The notes: a model not told the origin generated them from the letters alone. A DNA stretch of 64,000 nucleotides from Plectrocnemia conspersa (GCA_009617715.1 VTFK01000008.1:2914001-2978000), one strand, 5' to 3'. Shown: positions 48,874 through 61,600, numbered from the stretch's first letter. Numbers and translations are program-made.

Positions 48874-48994
48874 TAGGCGCGGGCAGTGAGATACTTTCCC
48901 TCTCGATCGCTCGCGTGTTAAGTGACGAGAGTGAATGAGATATAAGGGCATGCTGACCGCATGCTCTTATCTCTCACTCACTCTCGTCACTTAA
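48874..48994 (+). repeat. Palindromic repeat with 36-base arms and 5-base loop
   Basis: The left arm is 48918-48953 (starting TTAAGTGACGAGAGTGAATG) and the right arm is 48959-48994 (ending CACTCTCGTCACTTAA), separated by TGACC. Only a few mismatches occur over 36 pairs. The upstream GGCGCGG...GAGATACTTTCCC part is conserved in the copy at 32389-32508, and in part at 3408-3474. A transcript would fold into a long hairpin. It could be a tiny foldback transposon or a small-RNA precursor; there is no evidence of transcription in the sequence. Confidence 0.8.
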
Positions 48995-49387
48995 TATGAC
49001 TATATACATATATTTTATTTACGTACTGTAGTAGTAGTGCATTATTAACGGGTGATTCGAAATATATATTTCTTATCAAATTGTTTATACATATTTATTT
49101 ATATTACTATAGTATAATTATTGATAGTGTAAGTCGTAAAATATGTAACAGCTAGAGATTGCGATAATAATTCAACACCGGTATATAGATTTTTCATAAT
49201 GCATATGTATATACCAGTATTAAAAAATATTTATGTTTAAATTATTAATATTTTGGTGATTTGTCTAAGGATTGACAATCCTTACCTGTAAAAAAATACT
49301 CAAAATCTCAGAAAGACCTTACTTTGCGGTGGTCATAACTTGTCCTGGTTAAGCAAAAAAAGATAAATGTTCATAAATACCTTAAAT

Positions 49388-49556
49388 TTATTGATTCTTT
49401 GAATTAAAATATGACCTTAAAAAGGCCAGCTCATCAATACTGAAATCGCTCAATCTGGATCGGGTCTTCGTGCAAATAAGTCCGGATGCAGTAAAAGCTC
49501 TCTCAGATTCAACACTTGTTGGACGAACAATCATTAAATACACTAATTGTAAGTTT
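49388..49556 (-). pseudogene. hAT-family transposase C-terminal dimerisation fragment
   Basis: On the minus strand about 56 codons encode RPTSVESERAFTASGLICTK followed by TRSRLSDFSIDELAFLRSYF and a stop. The pattern S-x-x-S-E-R-x-F-(T/S), then R-x-x-L and a final L-x-F-L is the C-terminal dimerisation motif of hAT transposases. A stop lies directly upstream in frame, so only the tail survives. Its closeness to a real stop suggests the 3' end of the old element lies just below 49388. Confidence 0.8.
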
Positions 49557-49611
49557 TTCTAAAGAGTCATAAAAATACTCTTAATATGATTTACTTATAC
49601 GTACCATTATA

Positions 49612-49905
49612 CGTAGGCCCACCACCGCGTCCGCGCAGTGCGGAAGCAAGTAGTACAAGAAAGGCCGCGTCGGGCGGGAGTTTTTCGCTCGGCTTGAACC
49701 AAACATAACACCACTTGTAATAGGTATGTCCCAAATAAACAGCAATTTCACATTAAAGAAACAAATGAATTTTTATTTTACTATTGTTTATGTTCGTGAC
49801 AAATTTTCGTATTCATTTTGTCTTCATTTCTTCAAGTCACAGTAGCGAAGGAACGTGCACCACAGAGTCGCCGGGGCTTTGCCCTTAGGCGGTCGGGCCT
49901 CCACA
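49612..49905. repeat. GC-rich segment with imperfect inverted ends
   Basis: The left end reads AGGCCCACCACCGCGTCCGC. The right end CGCCTAAGGGC/GGCCTCC, in inverse, begins GGAGGCCCGACCGCC, so AGGCCC..CC.CCGC is shared as a short inverted terminus. The middle is AT-rich. This may be a MITE or the end of the neighbouring hAT relic. No second copy is in the window. Confidence 0.35.
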
Positions 49906-52900
49906 GAAAGAAAACGCACATGTTTTTTTTCAGTATACCACATACATTTTTACTAACATTTTAAGTCAAAAAAATTAAAATGACAAAATATTATTTTAAT
50001 ATTAAAATGATTCCGTTTATTGGTTCATGCAGCGAGATATTATTCCCTAAGCAATTTTGTGAAAAATTTTTCATGCCCTTCATATATTTTTCATGTATTC
50101 AACACTACTTTACCAATTATTTTATATCCTATTTAACAAGAAAGAATAAAGTTAAAATAACCAAATGTGAAAATCAGGAGTTGAAAACAGCTGGACCGCT
50201 GCGCCGCTCGTTCGGTCGATCTTTATCCTGCATAGTGATTAAGCAAATTTCGAAATCCTATTCTAATTCGCGATTTATTTCGCGTTAACCCAGCATGACA
50301 ATCACTCCATAAAACCGCTCGTCATGCATATCGTTTATTCTCCGGGATAAGCATTTAAGATTTACAATAAAATCGCCGCTTGTGTAATGTAAACGAATGC
50401 ACAGTCCGTTACCGCCATAACCGGGTTTTGTTGTGCTCTGTCGATTTGCAATTTAATTTAGTAGGTTTTTTTGTCACCAAAACGTAAACAGCTTTTCTCT
50501 AATTTTAATTGGGCGAATAAAAGTGAGAGAAAACGTCATTTGAATGCCTTGGAGACGTTCGCATGCATCAATGTTAGTATTTACGATCGACGTTTGATGT
50601 TCTGACCTAAAAAAGTTGATTACATTAAACGACAATTGCGACGGTACTTTCTACGACGATCAGGTGTTCTTACAAACTTTTCAGAATTATCATAAATTTC
50701 TAAATTATGTACGATTGCTTCTTCAAAATTACAGTCGGCAAAAATAACGTCTGCCAGTTTTGCATACCTGTGTTTTCATGTTTGCCCACGCTTTGTGAAA
50801 TAAAAACATAAATAAAATACATTTGAATAAATCAAGCGCATTATGTTAAGCAAGTTAAAAAGGATTGTATTTTATTCAGATATCCTTCGTCAGTCAGAGG
50901 GATTATAATGTTAAACAGATTGCAAAAAATGACATGATTCATAAATTCATAATAATACGTTTTTTTTTTTATAGTACCAGTAAAATAATAATATTAGTAA
51001 CGAACTGCTACACTCCGTCTATCCAGTCCTCTAAGAAATATTATTACAAGATAGATTCATTATAAAATATATTATCTGCCGACTTTGTATAATTGTGTTA
51101 TTTCATAATTAACAATTTCCATCAGGTATGTCTTAAGTATGTAAAATTTACCATTAATTATTTGCTTATGAACTCTTCTTTATTATTTCAACAGTTACAA
51201 TATTATAAACAATAAAATCTGTTTCATATTTATTCAATAGGATTCTCGGAAATTAACTCTAAAATTAAAACAGGAAACAAAGAGTAACTTCCCTTTGAAG
51301 CGTATTTGTTGATTTTATACATTACGTTTCAAAATCAGACAGTAATTCATTGTTTGTTTAGTATTTGGTTAGCATTCTATGATTTCAATACCATCTGCGC
51401 CGCAGAAAAATATAATTATTTTCTAACTATGAAATCATTCTCCTGGACTTAAAATAAACGATAAATCACTAGAATACCATTGTATTTAATAATATTAATT
51501 AATATTAAAATTTAGTTTCTGTATTCTGCGCATCTACATTAAAATCAATAATTTACATCTTCTCTTATATTTTCTTACAACTTATGTATAATAAAGATAA
51601 ATTTTGTCTAAAAATATAAAATAACTGGATCTATTTATAAATCCCATCTACAACTTTCTCTATAATATTGGTGGTCATGTCAACAATTTAATCACTGGAG
51701 TAGTTTTTGAGCCACTTGAGGTCCTAAAGTTTTACGAGCAATGAAAGCTTTTACTTACTTCTTATCGATATTTTTTGTTGTTGTAGATATTTAAAGAGTA
51801 ACCAAATAATAAGCTTAAAGCAGCGACTTATTACTAGTTATTTTATAACTATATGTATGATTGCTAAGCCTTGAATGCAAATGATAAGCGAGCTCAGAAA
51901 GTTTCGTATTTGACAACAATATATCACACACAAGGGCCATGGCGATAGTTCACTGTTAGAAAGAGCTTTTTGAGAACCATCATAAAACGAACGGCTTGAC
52001 GGTGTCAAGCTACTAAAAATTGTTATTGAAATTTATTTAGATTTTTAATTGTACATAATGCTTAAAGAAAGTTATAAAAATTTATGGATTCATTTTAATC
52101 TAAGCACGCGCAACAAAGCGCTTAAATAATTAGCGATATGAAGGTAAAAGTTCCTTTTCAGCGCAATTGATGTCTGTAAAAAAATATATTAACTAATGGC
52201 CTGACACGTTTTCAAATTCAAATATCGATTCAGTCAATAATTCCGTAGAAATATTAACATATTACCTGCGGAAGCAAGGATGTTTATTCTTATAAAAAAT
52301 AACGATAATTTCAGTTACCGTTACCTCCCATTCTCAGCCGTCTTACACTTCCGATCCGAGACTTCAAACTTCATTGCAGTTAGTAACTGTAGTGTAGTCA
52401 GTAGATCCCCTCAAAAGCACCTTTAAAACCCCAGAAAACAGCTGTCCCCTTCAGAGAGCCTGCGCCCACGAGATGTGCCGCGTAGTAATCGAGCTGCCCT
52501 CAATCCAGGAACGCAAAAGCCGCAAAACCCTTCACTAGAATATTAATTTATAAATATATAAAACTAATAATTAACTAACTTATAAAAATTGCCATTTATA
52601 TCATATAATATATAGACACTCTTTTAAAACATTAAATTACATATAATTAAGGCTTATCATAGCATCATACGCATTAATATAAACTCAACATAGCGTTAGT
52701 GAGAACTATAAACATTAGGGGAAGGATAAAAACCACCCCCGGTACAAAATATTTCCTTAACGTTATACTGGCGCCGTCTGCGCTATAAGGGTTCTTATGC
52801 GTAGGTCGAGAGATACCATTGTTCCGAATGCCATCTTGTTAGAATGTCTCTTCTCTATATATGCCTATTGCTCCTTAGTCAACCCCCTGCGCTCCCTAAA

Positions 52901-53385
52901 CAGAAGTTTCAGTAGGGTTTTGAAATTATCGCGAGTTGTATATGCTCCTTAGAGATTATCTTTTTTTCCTTTGAAATTATCTCGAGTTGTATATGTTGCG
53001 GAAACGAAGATTGCGCACACAGCGAAAATTTCAAACAACAAAAATTCTAATCATAGATAATTAATATACACATATAGTCCATCCAAGATGTTAACGCTCA
53101 TCATCGTTGTGATGAAAATAAGGATGCATGTACGCATACATGCATACATACACAGTTTTCGGCGAATTTGTTTACACCGATAGGAGAACGTTACCAATAC
53201 TAAGGGCTGTTTTAAGGGTTGGATGACCATACGTTGGAAATTGAATTAAAAATTATAATTTCATATTTTTATGACAAATTATTGTCATGTTGTGGTATTT
53301 TGTAATCAATAAAACAATTCCTGTAATATTCTATTGGTATTTAAAAAAATATTATATTAAACAGATATTCAACCTGGAGAGTGAT
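49906..53385. other. Long stretch without supported genes
   Basis: A minus-strand frame at 50620-50770 encodes a charged tail (TPDRRRKYRRNCRLM) that is not recognised. At 52730-53010 a less AT-rich block contains two copies of a short segment (TGAAATTATC, then CGAGTTGTATATG) about 60 bases apart; it may be an old long terminal repeat, which cannot be shown. The rest is AT-rich. Confidence 0.35.
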
Positions 53386-53960
53386 TATTTTTTTTTTTTT
53401 TTTTATTAATTTATTTAGCTTAATAGCTAATCTTTACATCTAACAAATTTAGTAAACATATATAAAAATATATAAAAAAATACATAACAGAAAAGAAAAA
53501 ATATACAATAATAAAAACTTAATATTATAATATTTTATTTCTATATGTACGAAGGTGTTTTTTTTTTTTCCATTTATAAAACCCGTTATATTTTTTTGCT
53601 GTTTCGGATTTCTCTTGGAAGACTATTATATAAATTAAAACCTCCGTACATAATTCCCCTAGCCGTACTCGTTTTCTTATACTTAATTATCTTTAAATTT
53701 TCTCTATTTCTAGTATTATATTTATGTACATCTTTATTTCTTATTAAATACTTATTAAAATAGTGTGGTAACATATTATTTTCTAACTTATATATAAATA
53801 CTAAAACATTCATACTCAATATTTCTTGAACATTCAACCATTCTAATCTATCAATCATACTTTTACAATTAGTTAATCTAATATAATCTAATCTATATTT
53901 TGGTGATACCAAAACTGCTCTCATGTTTTTGAGCTGAATATGTATATAAATAAACAAAAT
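53386..53960 (-). mobile_element. 5'-truncated LINE (non-LTR retrotransposon) with poly(A) tail
   Basis: The minus strand encodes the extreme C-terminus of a reverse-transcriptase polyprotein (53586-53957). It contains RLEWLNVQEI, then VLVFIYKLENNMLPHYF, HKYNTRNRENL and LYNSLPREIR. This order of motifs is the tail that follows the polymerase in CR1/jockey-like LINEs. After the frame ends, a 3' UTR leads to a 17-base A run (T run on plus, 53388-53404). The 5' truncation and poly(A) tail are the products expected of target-primed insertion. The clade is not resolved. Confidence 0.8.
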
Positions 53961-54923
53961 AAGTAAGAAAGTGATATTTTACACTTTCCTCGATAAATGA
54001 AATTAAAAAAGTAAAAATTAATTGCACTTGTAATTTCACATGGTCACCCTATTATATTTTCTCACTAATACTGTGACGATGAGCGTTCATATCTTGGACG
54101 GACTGTACATATGTATGTGATAATAATACGTAAATATATATAAAAAATAATGTCTGTATATATAACAGATATTAATATGATTATTAATTAATTTTAAAAT
54201 ATTAGATTTTAAAAATATTTTACAATTATATTATTAATTTACATTGGTATGATGCTTACGTTTCCAATAATTACAAAAAAATTGAGAAAAATAATAAGCA
54301 GTTTAAATTGAAAGTAAAATATATTTGACAATCAACAATCACCTATACATATTCAGAATTTTCGCTGTGAACAGTATTCGTTTGAGCAATAATCTGATCA
54401 CCTTTATTTAGCACCCATAGCAAGCAATCTGTCCTAAAAAATTCCGAGATAGCTTTTGAACAAAGTTTTCCAAAATTACATTTTTTAGCTTTTTTTTATT
54501 TTTAGTGTCCTTTGATATTTTTAATATCTGGTCACCTTATTGATATACCTACATATATGTATATCATTATTGTATATTATGTATTGTATATATATAAAGA
54601 GTAATCAAATAAATATTTAATAAAATATGGATATAATTAGTTTTTAAAATATGATGTTATACAATTCAATTGAAAATTACAGAACTTCAGTATATTAAAC
54701 AAGTTTTTTCATTAAAATTTATATTCCATATGCCAAAAATCCTTGATACGCCTCTGCGCCTACGGCCTGCGAGATTATCATCACTTGTCAAAATAAATTA
54801 ATTAGAATAGATCTGTATTTACATCGGAAAAAATCTGTATATACTATGTATATATTTATTTATGCATCTGGCAATTTGTAGTATTTCTATTGAAATGCAT
54901 TTTGATGAATAATTTTAAATGTT
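53961..54923. other. AT-rich spacer
   Basis: No gene or repeat was recognised. Confidence 0.35.
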
Positions 54924-55325
54924 ACCGCCATTTTGTCATCTCGAACGAGATTTGAGGTTACGTCGCCGAGCGTGCAGCTCCGCAGCGCACGCGTACACAC
55001 GTATCGTGCACCGACCGAGCGTATGTATGCGCGCGTGCATCGCTCGCATGTGTGAGAGGGTGCGCGCGCAGCCGCGTGTTGTGGCCGCCCCTCCCCCCGC
55101 CCGCCTCCTCCCGCCAGTCGTGTGTCCGCCGCTGGCGGTTGCGGTCGCGAGAGTCGTGCGTTTAGTGCCCCGTTTTCCTTTTCTTCCCGGTCTTCTGCGT
55201 CGACGGGCGTCCGCCCCGCGCGACTGCGCCCCCCAGCCGCTTTCGCTCCGACCGAGGGCGCCGCGCCGCAAGTGCGGTAAGTCAACGCCGACGGCGACTG
55301 CTAACCTCAAATCGAAAATGGCGGT
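54924..55325 (+). promoter_or_regulatory. CpG-rich island bounded by inverted CCGCCATTTT sequences
   Basis: The left border has ACCGCCATTTT and, a little further, GATTTGAGGTTA. The right border has the inverse, TAACCTCAAATC then AAAATGGCGGT. About 330 bases of very GC- and CpG-rich DNA lie between. A strong splice-donor match (GCG|GTAAGT) occurs at 55274-55280 on plus. CCGCCATTTT resembles the site of YY1/Pho-type factors. It could be a promoter with a non-coding first exon, or a MITE relic with inverted ends. No coding exon could be attached. Confidence 0.45.
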
Positions 55326-57160
55326 CCAAAAAACGAAAAAGGCGGCCATAACACTCGACAGCGGAGAGAAAGCGGAAGCGCACGGTTTCTAATCGCGCGA
55401 ATAAAAAACATTTACACGCATACAATTTTGACGTTTGACGTTTCTCAAACGTTTTCAATCAAAACAGGGCGATGTTACTGTGAATCGATCTCGATTTATT
55501 TGTTCGAACGTTTGAGAAACGCCGATTACGCTACGACCGTGTGTTTTGTTTCATTTAAAAATTGAATGTTCCATTTATCAACAGCGCACACTGTGGCAAT
55601 TGCTTTTTTTTGTACTAAAAATATTTTGGTTGAATTCAAAACTCATGTATGTAAAGGAACTAAATTAACCAATATATTTACAATGACAATTATCCAAAAA
55701 AAAATATGGAAAGTAAATTTAATTTACAAATCGTTAAATTGTTACATAATGAGTTTTACCTTTACTACCAAAAGTTTACACTGACTTAAACATCATTTTT
55801 TTTAAATATTACACTCAAAAAATTAGGTCTTAAATGTAAATAGTGGCACTCTACTCTCACCATTTTGATACATATTCTATGAACTGTCTAATTATAACTA
55901 CTATTTCTAATTGTTTTAAGTGAAACACTCATGCAAAGATGACCATCGACGTTTGCTATAAAGTTTAAACATGTATAGAGTTGATATTCTAAAGTTTAAA
56001 TGACTCAATAATGTCACTGTTTCAAACATTCCGATACACATCTCCAAATTTTCACTAAAAACAACACTCAAATTTACAATGTTACCGCCATATTTTTTCA
56101 TCGAGTAGAAAAGTCTAGCAAATCCTCATTAAAGTGCTTCATTACGATTATGAAGTATGGTAAAATAAGTCTTAATCAGTTTTGTTACAGCAAATGTCTA
56201 GAAAAATGCGCTCCATTTAAGATTTAACCAAAATGTATCTTATTAGATTCCGATAAGAGTAATTTTTTAAAGTTAATTGTCAAAACAAAACATACTTCAT
56301 TCTAAACATAGCGTATATTGGTTCAATTGGCCCATACGCCAAATTTTATCAACCTCTGTAGTAATTTGATAAAATATTATTTTACGTAAATACTATTTTA
56401 TTTAAATGGCACAGTTCAACATATCAAATTCTAGACTAAAACGACATTTTACTTAGGATGCCATATGGTATTTTAAAATATATTTTGTAATTGTATTATG
56501 TTCGTTATATGTATTTAACACTTTCTGAAGAATTTGTAAAAAATACGGAGTTTGTATTTTGTACTCGTATGTTTTGGAATTTTGAATATTGACGAGCTGT
56601 GATTTGACCTAGATAGGTGATTTTATTTGTTCTTATACCCATCTAAATATTCTGGCGTGTACTGAAAATGTAATTGTTTCTCATACTATGAGATCATTGC
56701 ATGTTAAGTTTGTACAAGAGTGTATTTGTTTTTTTTTTACTTAATAATACATTTTTTTATAATAACTTCTTCAAATTCACAGTGCACGGAGCGAAAAATT
56801 GGCTTTTAATAAGGCTAATCGTTTTACTATTTAATGTTTGAGGGTGATGGGTTAATGTCATATATAAACTATGGTGCAATTGAAAAGGAAATTAAGAAAC
56901 TTTTGATGGGATAGGTATTGAATTTGGTAGATGAAATTTAAAAAGTATCTCATCATATCTACATAAACCTCAAGATTTTAAGTTGAAACACGTCAAAATA
57001 CACATTTTTCTGATCGAGTTCTCTGAACTTATGAAATGTGTCGAGTTTGACGATTAGTCATCGCGTTCGTGCAGCTCTGACGGATTTGGACAGACGATAA
57101 AACGAAATCAACGATCTGTGAAAATCCCGATTTGTCCCAATCTTGTGGAACTTCAATATT
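55326..57160. other. AT-rich spacer with one related motif
   Basis: A third copy of the island's left border, AATGTTACCGCCAT followed by TTTTTTCATCGAG, lies at about 56079-56105. Otherwise nothing was recognised. Confidence 0.35.
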
Positions 57161-58650
57161 CAACATCATAAACCGAGAGATGGTAGCCACGCACCGTCGA
57201 AACGAGGCACCTTTTCTTTTTCGTTTTGAAACGTCGCTTCGTTTAGTTGAGCAACAAAGGTTGCGTTCGGCCTCTCGCTCTTTTTCACCATTGAAAACGT
57301 AGAAACCGTTCGAATCATCGCATTATTTATACTGGGAGGCCGCCGTTGAATTATTCCACAGAACCCGCGGAATAACCCCATCGGCCACACTCAGGTACTA
57401 GACGGAGGAGGCGGTGAGTATCCGTGAGTGAGAGGAGAGGCACACCAAAAAAATAACGTTTCCTCTATAAGTAACGCATTCGAAACGGCCGCCGCTCGTC
57501 TAATGACGACGTGTCTTGCATTACGATGATATTTTCGGCTTTGAGCGCCGTTTTTAAGTGGAACAAAAAAGGACGAATAAGCAATGCGTGACATGTCTGG
57601 GCGTCCGTCGGGACGAGGGTGTGACAACCATCCGCATTACCAATTGAACGGCCCGACACCGTTTCTTCATTGGTGCATGCTCGGTGCTGTCCTTTGCCGA
57701 CAGTCTAGAATTGCACTAAATCGACAGTGTGTTGCACTGCGAGCCAATTTAATCGTGGTCAAGTGGACGGCGCGCGAGACAATTCTAAACGCTACTGTTG
57801 TTACATTTACAATAATAACAAGAAACAGAAATTTAACTCAATAATAACTCGGCTAATAACCCAGTCAAATCAAATATATAATTACTCGGCCGAGTATCAA
57901 ACCGAGTAGCTCGGCCGAGTCATTCAAAGCTTTGAACATTCCATAAATATATTTAACCATCTCAAAGTTCACGAATAGCTCGACAATTCAATGTGGATCT
58001 AGGCCTCACAAGTTTCTTTTGTAATGCGGGGTAAATCGTAACGTAATATAAAAAATTGCGACACTTTAACAAGTATTTTCATACATAATAAATACAAACA
58101 AACCCACAAAAATTGCATTTGTGTCTCAATAGATTTTCAAAAATGTTAAAATTACATTTTGGAACTAATTTGATAGATACAATGAGTTTCTTTCCGGTGT
58201 CCAAAAACGTAATAGAGGGCCGGTTGCGCCTACTGGCCTGGCCTATTACTCCACAATGTCAACAACAAAAAACGTTGCAACATCGCTCGCTGCCTGCGTC
58301 GGTTCATCAGAGCAAGTTCTATGCTGCGCTAGAGCTAGGTCTGCTTTTACTTTCCATTGACATAGAACTAGGAGCAGCGACTGCATCTCGTTAATGACCC
58401 ACTGGCCGCGCATCCGCCGCCACTCTTCGATGCACACAACTTCCTCGTTTATTTACCATACGTATATTTATTCATGTATTCTCCTCTGTCGTTCGGTCGT
58501 TTCCTGTGGATCGCGGGTCACAATGGCACGCATGCCCGAAAGAGGCGCTTTGTCTATTAAATCGAATACTGAAGAATCGAGCGATTCATGAAAATAGGGT
58601 CTCTACAGTTGCGCCACCTCCGACTGTCTCGTGTCGCCGTTCATATTTCT
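57161..58650. other. Region of moderate GC with short frames on both strands
   Basis: Open frames of 60 to 93 codons occur on both strands (for example 58113-58394 plus, 57166-57390 minus). None shows a domain, and their overlap argues for composition rather than coding. Two near-identical palindromes, ACTCGGCCGAGT at 57884-57895 and CTCGGCCGAG at 57910-57919, lie between them. It may hold regulatory DNA or the 5' end of a gene beyond the window. Confidence 0.3.
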
Positions 58651-59789
58651 CGTGTTTGTACTATAACTGAAGTTGTGTCTTGGACTTATGCCAGAGACGT
58701 TCTCATTTAGAATTTCTGCGTTTTTTCTTGGGTATCAAAGACCGTCGGTTGCAATTGTGACTCACGCCTTTGAGGTATGCGCCGGTCGATTTGTTGGGTT
58801 TTTGGGCATTCGACGTATTCCTTAAAAACTGCACGATGTAAAGTATAATTTACCGACTTGCCGACAGCCTAACGATGTGTATGTCAAGAAAAGCTTGGAA
58901 ATAAACAAGCTTAATCGCTACATATAAATGATTCATGTTACTATGCAACACAAAGAGTCACAAAAACTATTTTCGTAACTATATCTGATCGTTACCTAAA
59001 AATATTACAGCGTACTCATTAACCCTTTGCTAGGCCGGTGAGCCCATGATATAACCGCGTATTTCAATCAATATTCCTAGCGGTCTAGCGGTCACTAGCC
59101 GGAACCACCATGATTTTTATCTGTGAAGTTCACCCATAAATTACTATACATTTATATTTAACATATTTTAATTGGTAATTTATTTCGCTACTCGGTTGTG
59201 TATGTTCGAAAGTTCCCTTCGATATTTATTGGCCGTGCAACGCATTGATGATTTTCTTGATTGGCCTATCCGTCGAAGCGTAACACAAAATCCTTCAGAC
59301 GTGCGGACAAAGACTGATGAAGATATTAAAGATTGAGTTTGAATATAATGAAGGGTTTGTTTTGATTCAAATAATTGCTTTATTGAACTTGCAATTATAT
59401 TACAAACTAAACATTTTGATTATTTACTTTGGCATTTTAATTATAAAGTGAAATAAAAGTAGCTTTTACAGAAACAGTTAGCACCCAATAAGAATCAAAG
59501 AAGAAGTAAGAACATCTATTAAGATTCTAAATGGAAAATAATAATGCCGATTACTATCATTTATAGTTTAATTAGATGTATTTAGAATTTAAGATAGTAT
59601 GAATTTAAAACAAGATATTGACTGCATTATCAACTTTAGAAATATCAGGATACATGAAAAAATATGTTTTGGCAAATCAGATTCTAATATTAAAAGACAA
59701 AAAAAAATGCTCAAATCACATAAAATAAATTCAACAGTAAGCTAGATTTTAGAAAAAAATAATTAAGCTGACAACTATTCAATTTTCAC
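58651..59789. other. Spacer with a possible piggyBac-type end
   Basis: TTAA at 59019-59022 is followed by CCCTTTGCTAGGCC, which resembles the start of some piggyBac-like inverted repeats. No matching opposite end was found, so no element is called. Confidence 0.3.
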
Positions 59790-60110
59790 TGACCAGTGAT
59801 ATAGTCAGTGACTAACACCTGAAAGACCTGTGTTCTAATCGTATATGGACCATAGTTTTTTTTTTATTTCTATCGTGTCTTTGAGATCGGAATTAGTGAT
59901 TTTTATATAATTATATTATTAAAAATTACATTTTTATGTAATGTTATTTTTATTAGCACGTGATGATTTATTAAAATAAAAATCTGATTTTTTGATTTTA
60001 AGGTGTAAAAATATATTATAATTAATAAAATATGTCTCACTACTTACTTGTATGAGTTGATTGTGTTTAGCCCGTTGTAACGCACTGGGCTTACGCGTGT
60101 CATGTTAATC
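59790..60110 (+). mobile_element. tRNA-derived SINE-like element, copy C
   Basis: The head CAGTGACTAACACCTGAAAG is close to copy A (GTGATTGATACCTGAAAG) and leads into a degraded box B (TGTTCTAATCG), a GGACCATAG block and a T run. The tail CTCACTACTTACTT then TTGTGTTTAGCCCGTTGTAA matches copy A. The TTTTCCTAGATTTT body is replaced by AT-rich sequence. Confidence 0.6.
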
Positions 60111-61600
60111 TTTACCCGTAGGAGAACGCGGATTTGCATCGTTCGGTGCCATAGGTCCAATGATTGTGTTCTTAAATGTTGCTTTTCTGAACAGTTATAT
60201 AATTTAAAAATCTCTTGGCAATGCTGAAGATCACAGAGCTTTCTGTTTGTTGTTAATTCGCAAACTAATGGAATTGCGTGGGACTTAAAAATAAATTTAT
60301 CAATATCAATGGAACAATCCATTGTTAGATTAAAAGTCAAGCATTCGAAACAATAGCCAAAAAAACAAGAACAAAATTAGGTGTTGCATATGTTATATTT
60401 TTTAGTAATATTTAGCTCTCTGTATAGTTGCCAGAAATGATTTAATTTATTTTTTGTAATATTAAAAAATATGAAAAAACGCATAAATATTTTTAATAAA
60501 GTTATTGTGAATAAATAATACATAACTTTACTACTCGTCTTCGTCCGATGTTTGAGTATCATTTGGTTCAATGTAACGCAACCTTTTCTTTGACAGTTAA
60601 ATCGATATTTCAATCTAGCTCATGATGAAAATGACGTTGCAAACTGAAAGTAGAAATTTCAGATGTGAAAATTTCACAAAACACATTTTGCTTCATAGTA
60701 TATATTTTAAAAAATATTTCACTGCGTCGCTATTTGAACATCAAATACCAACTCATTTGAAGTCAAGCGTCAAATTGATTACCGCTTTAACAGCAATGTG
60801 TACATCTAACGTGTAAATGTCAACAACCAGCTATTATTTAAAAAAATACCGGGAGAATTAAGTTTAATACATAATTGAGACAATCCATATAGAACAAATT
60901 GAACAATTTTCATTTATGAGTAAACTAGTACTTTTCTTAGTTGTCATTAAATACTATTTTTATCGCAAAGTGACCACTTGTATTTGACTGTCAATAATGG
61001 AAATTATACGAATTAGACAGTTGCGTTAACCTATGAAATTCATACATAAATTTCACAAAATAAGTTTTTGCTGCTTTAGCAATGAAAAAATCTGTTTTAT
61101 AATTTATATTATATAGAAATCAATTGAATATCAAATACTAACCCATTAAAAAATAAGTGGTTGTTGAATTACCGCTTTAACAGTAGTAAAGACAACTATA
61201 GTATAAATTTCAACAACCAAATGGATATAAACGTTAATGTTAAAATTACGTTGAAAATGTAGTACAAATTAAAAATATTTTACTTTACATTTATAAGTGA
61301 TAAATATTAAAAATAAAAAGTGTATCTCTCAGATACATTGCGACCAGTGACAATTTAAATGAGCAATATATAAAATCAATTTATCAAGAAAACAAAATTT
61401 AAAGTCTTCGCTACCAATAATCTATGAGTTTTTTCTTTAAATAAAAGAGTAATTCATTCAAAAATGGAAGTTTAAAAATCCTTTTTTTTTAGATTTAACC
61501 TTACATAAATGCACAATTTGTTTTATGGAACAAAGTATTTATTTAAATGCACATATCACTTAAAATATTTCCCTGTTAAACCGCACACAATATTGTATTG
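60111..61600. other. AT-rich spacer
   Basis: Short ORFs at 60044-60340, 60377-60613 (minus) and 60622-60816 (plus) have no recognisable product. The phrase ACCGCTTTAACAG occurs twice (about 60780 and 61170) near TCAACAACCA, suggesting a decayed local duplication of some 390 bases. Confidence 0.35.

Noticed and set aside
52730..53010. Possible solo long terminal repeat
   Set aside because: A TATATATG stretch and a short repeated segment are suggestive, but no paired ends, target duplication or second copy were seen.
54887..55392. Three overlapping long ORFs (two minus, one plus)
   Set aside because: All arise from the same CpG-rich island with few stops. Arg/Pro/Ala-rich products without motifs are typical of such sequence.
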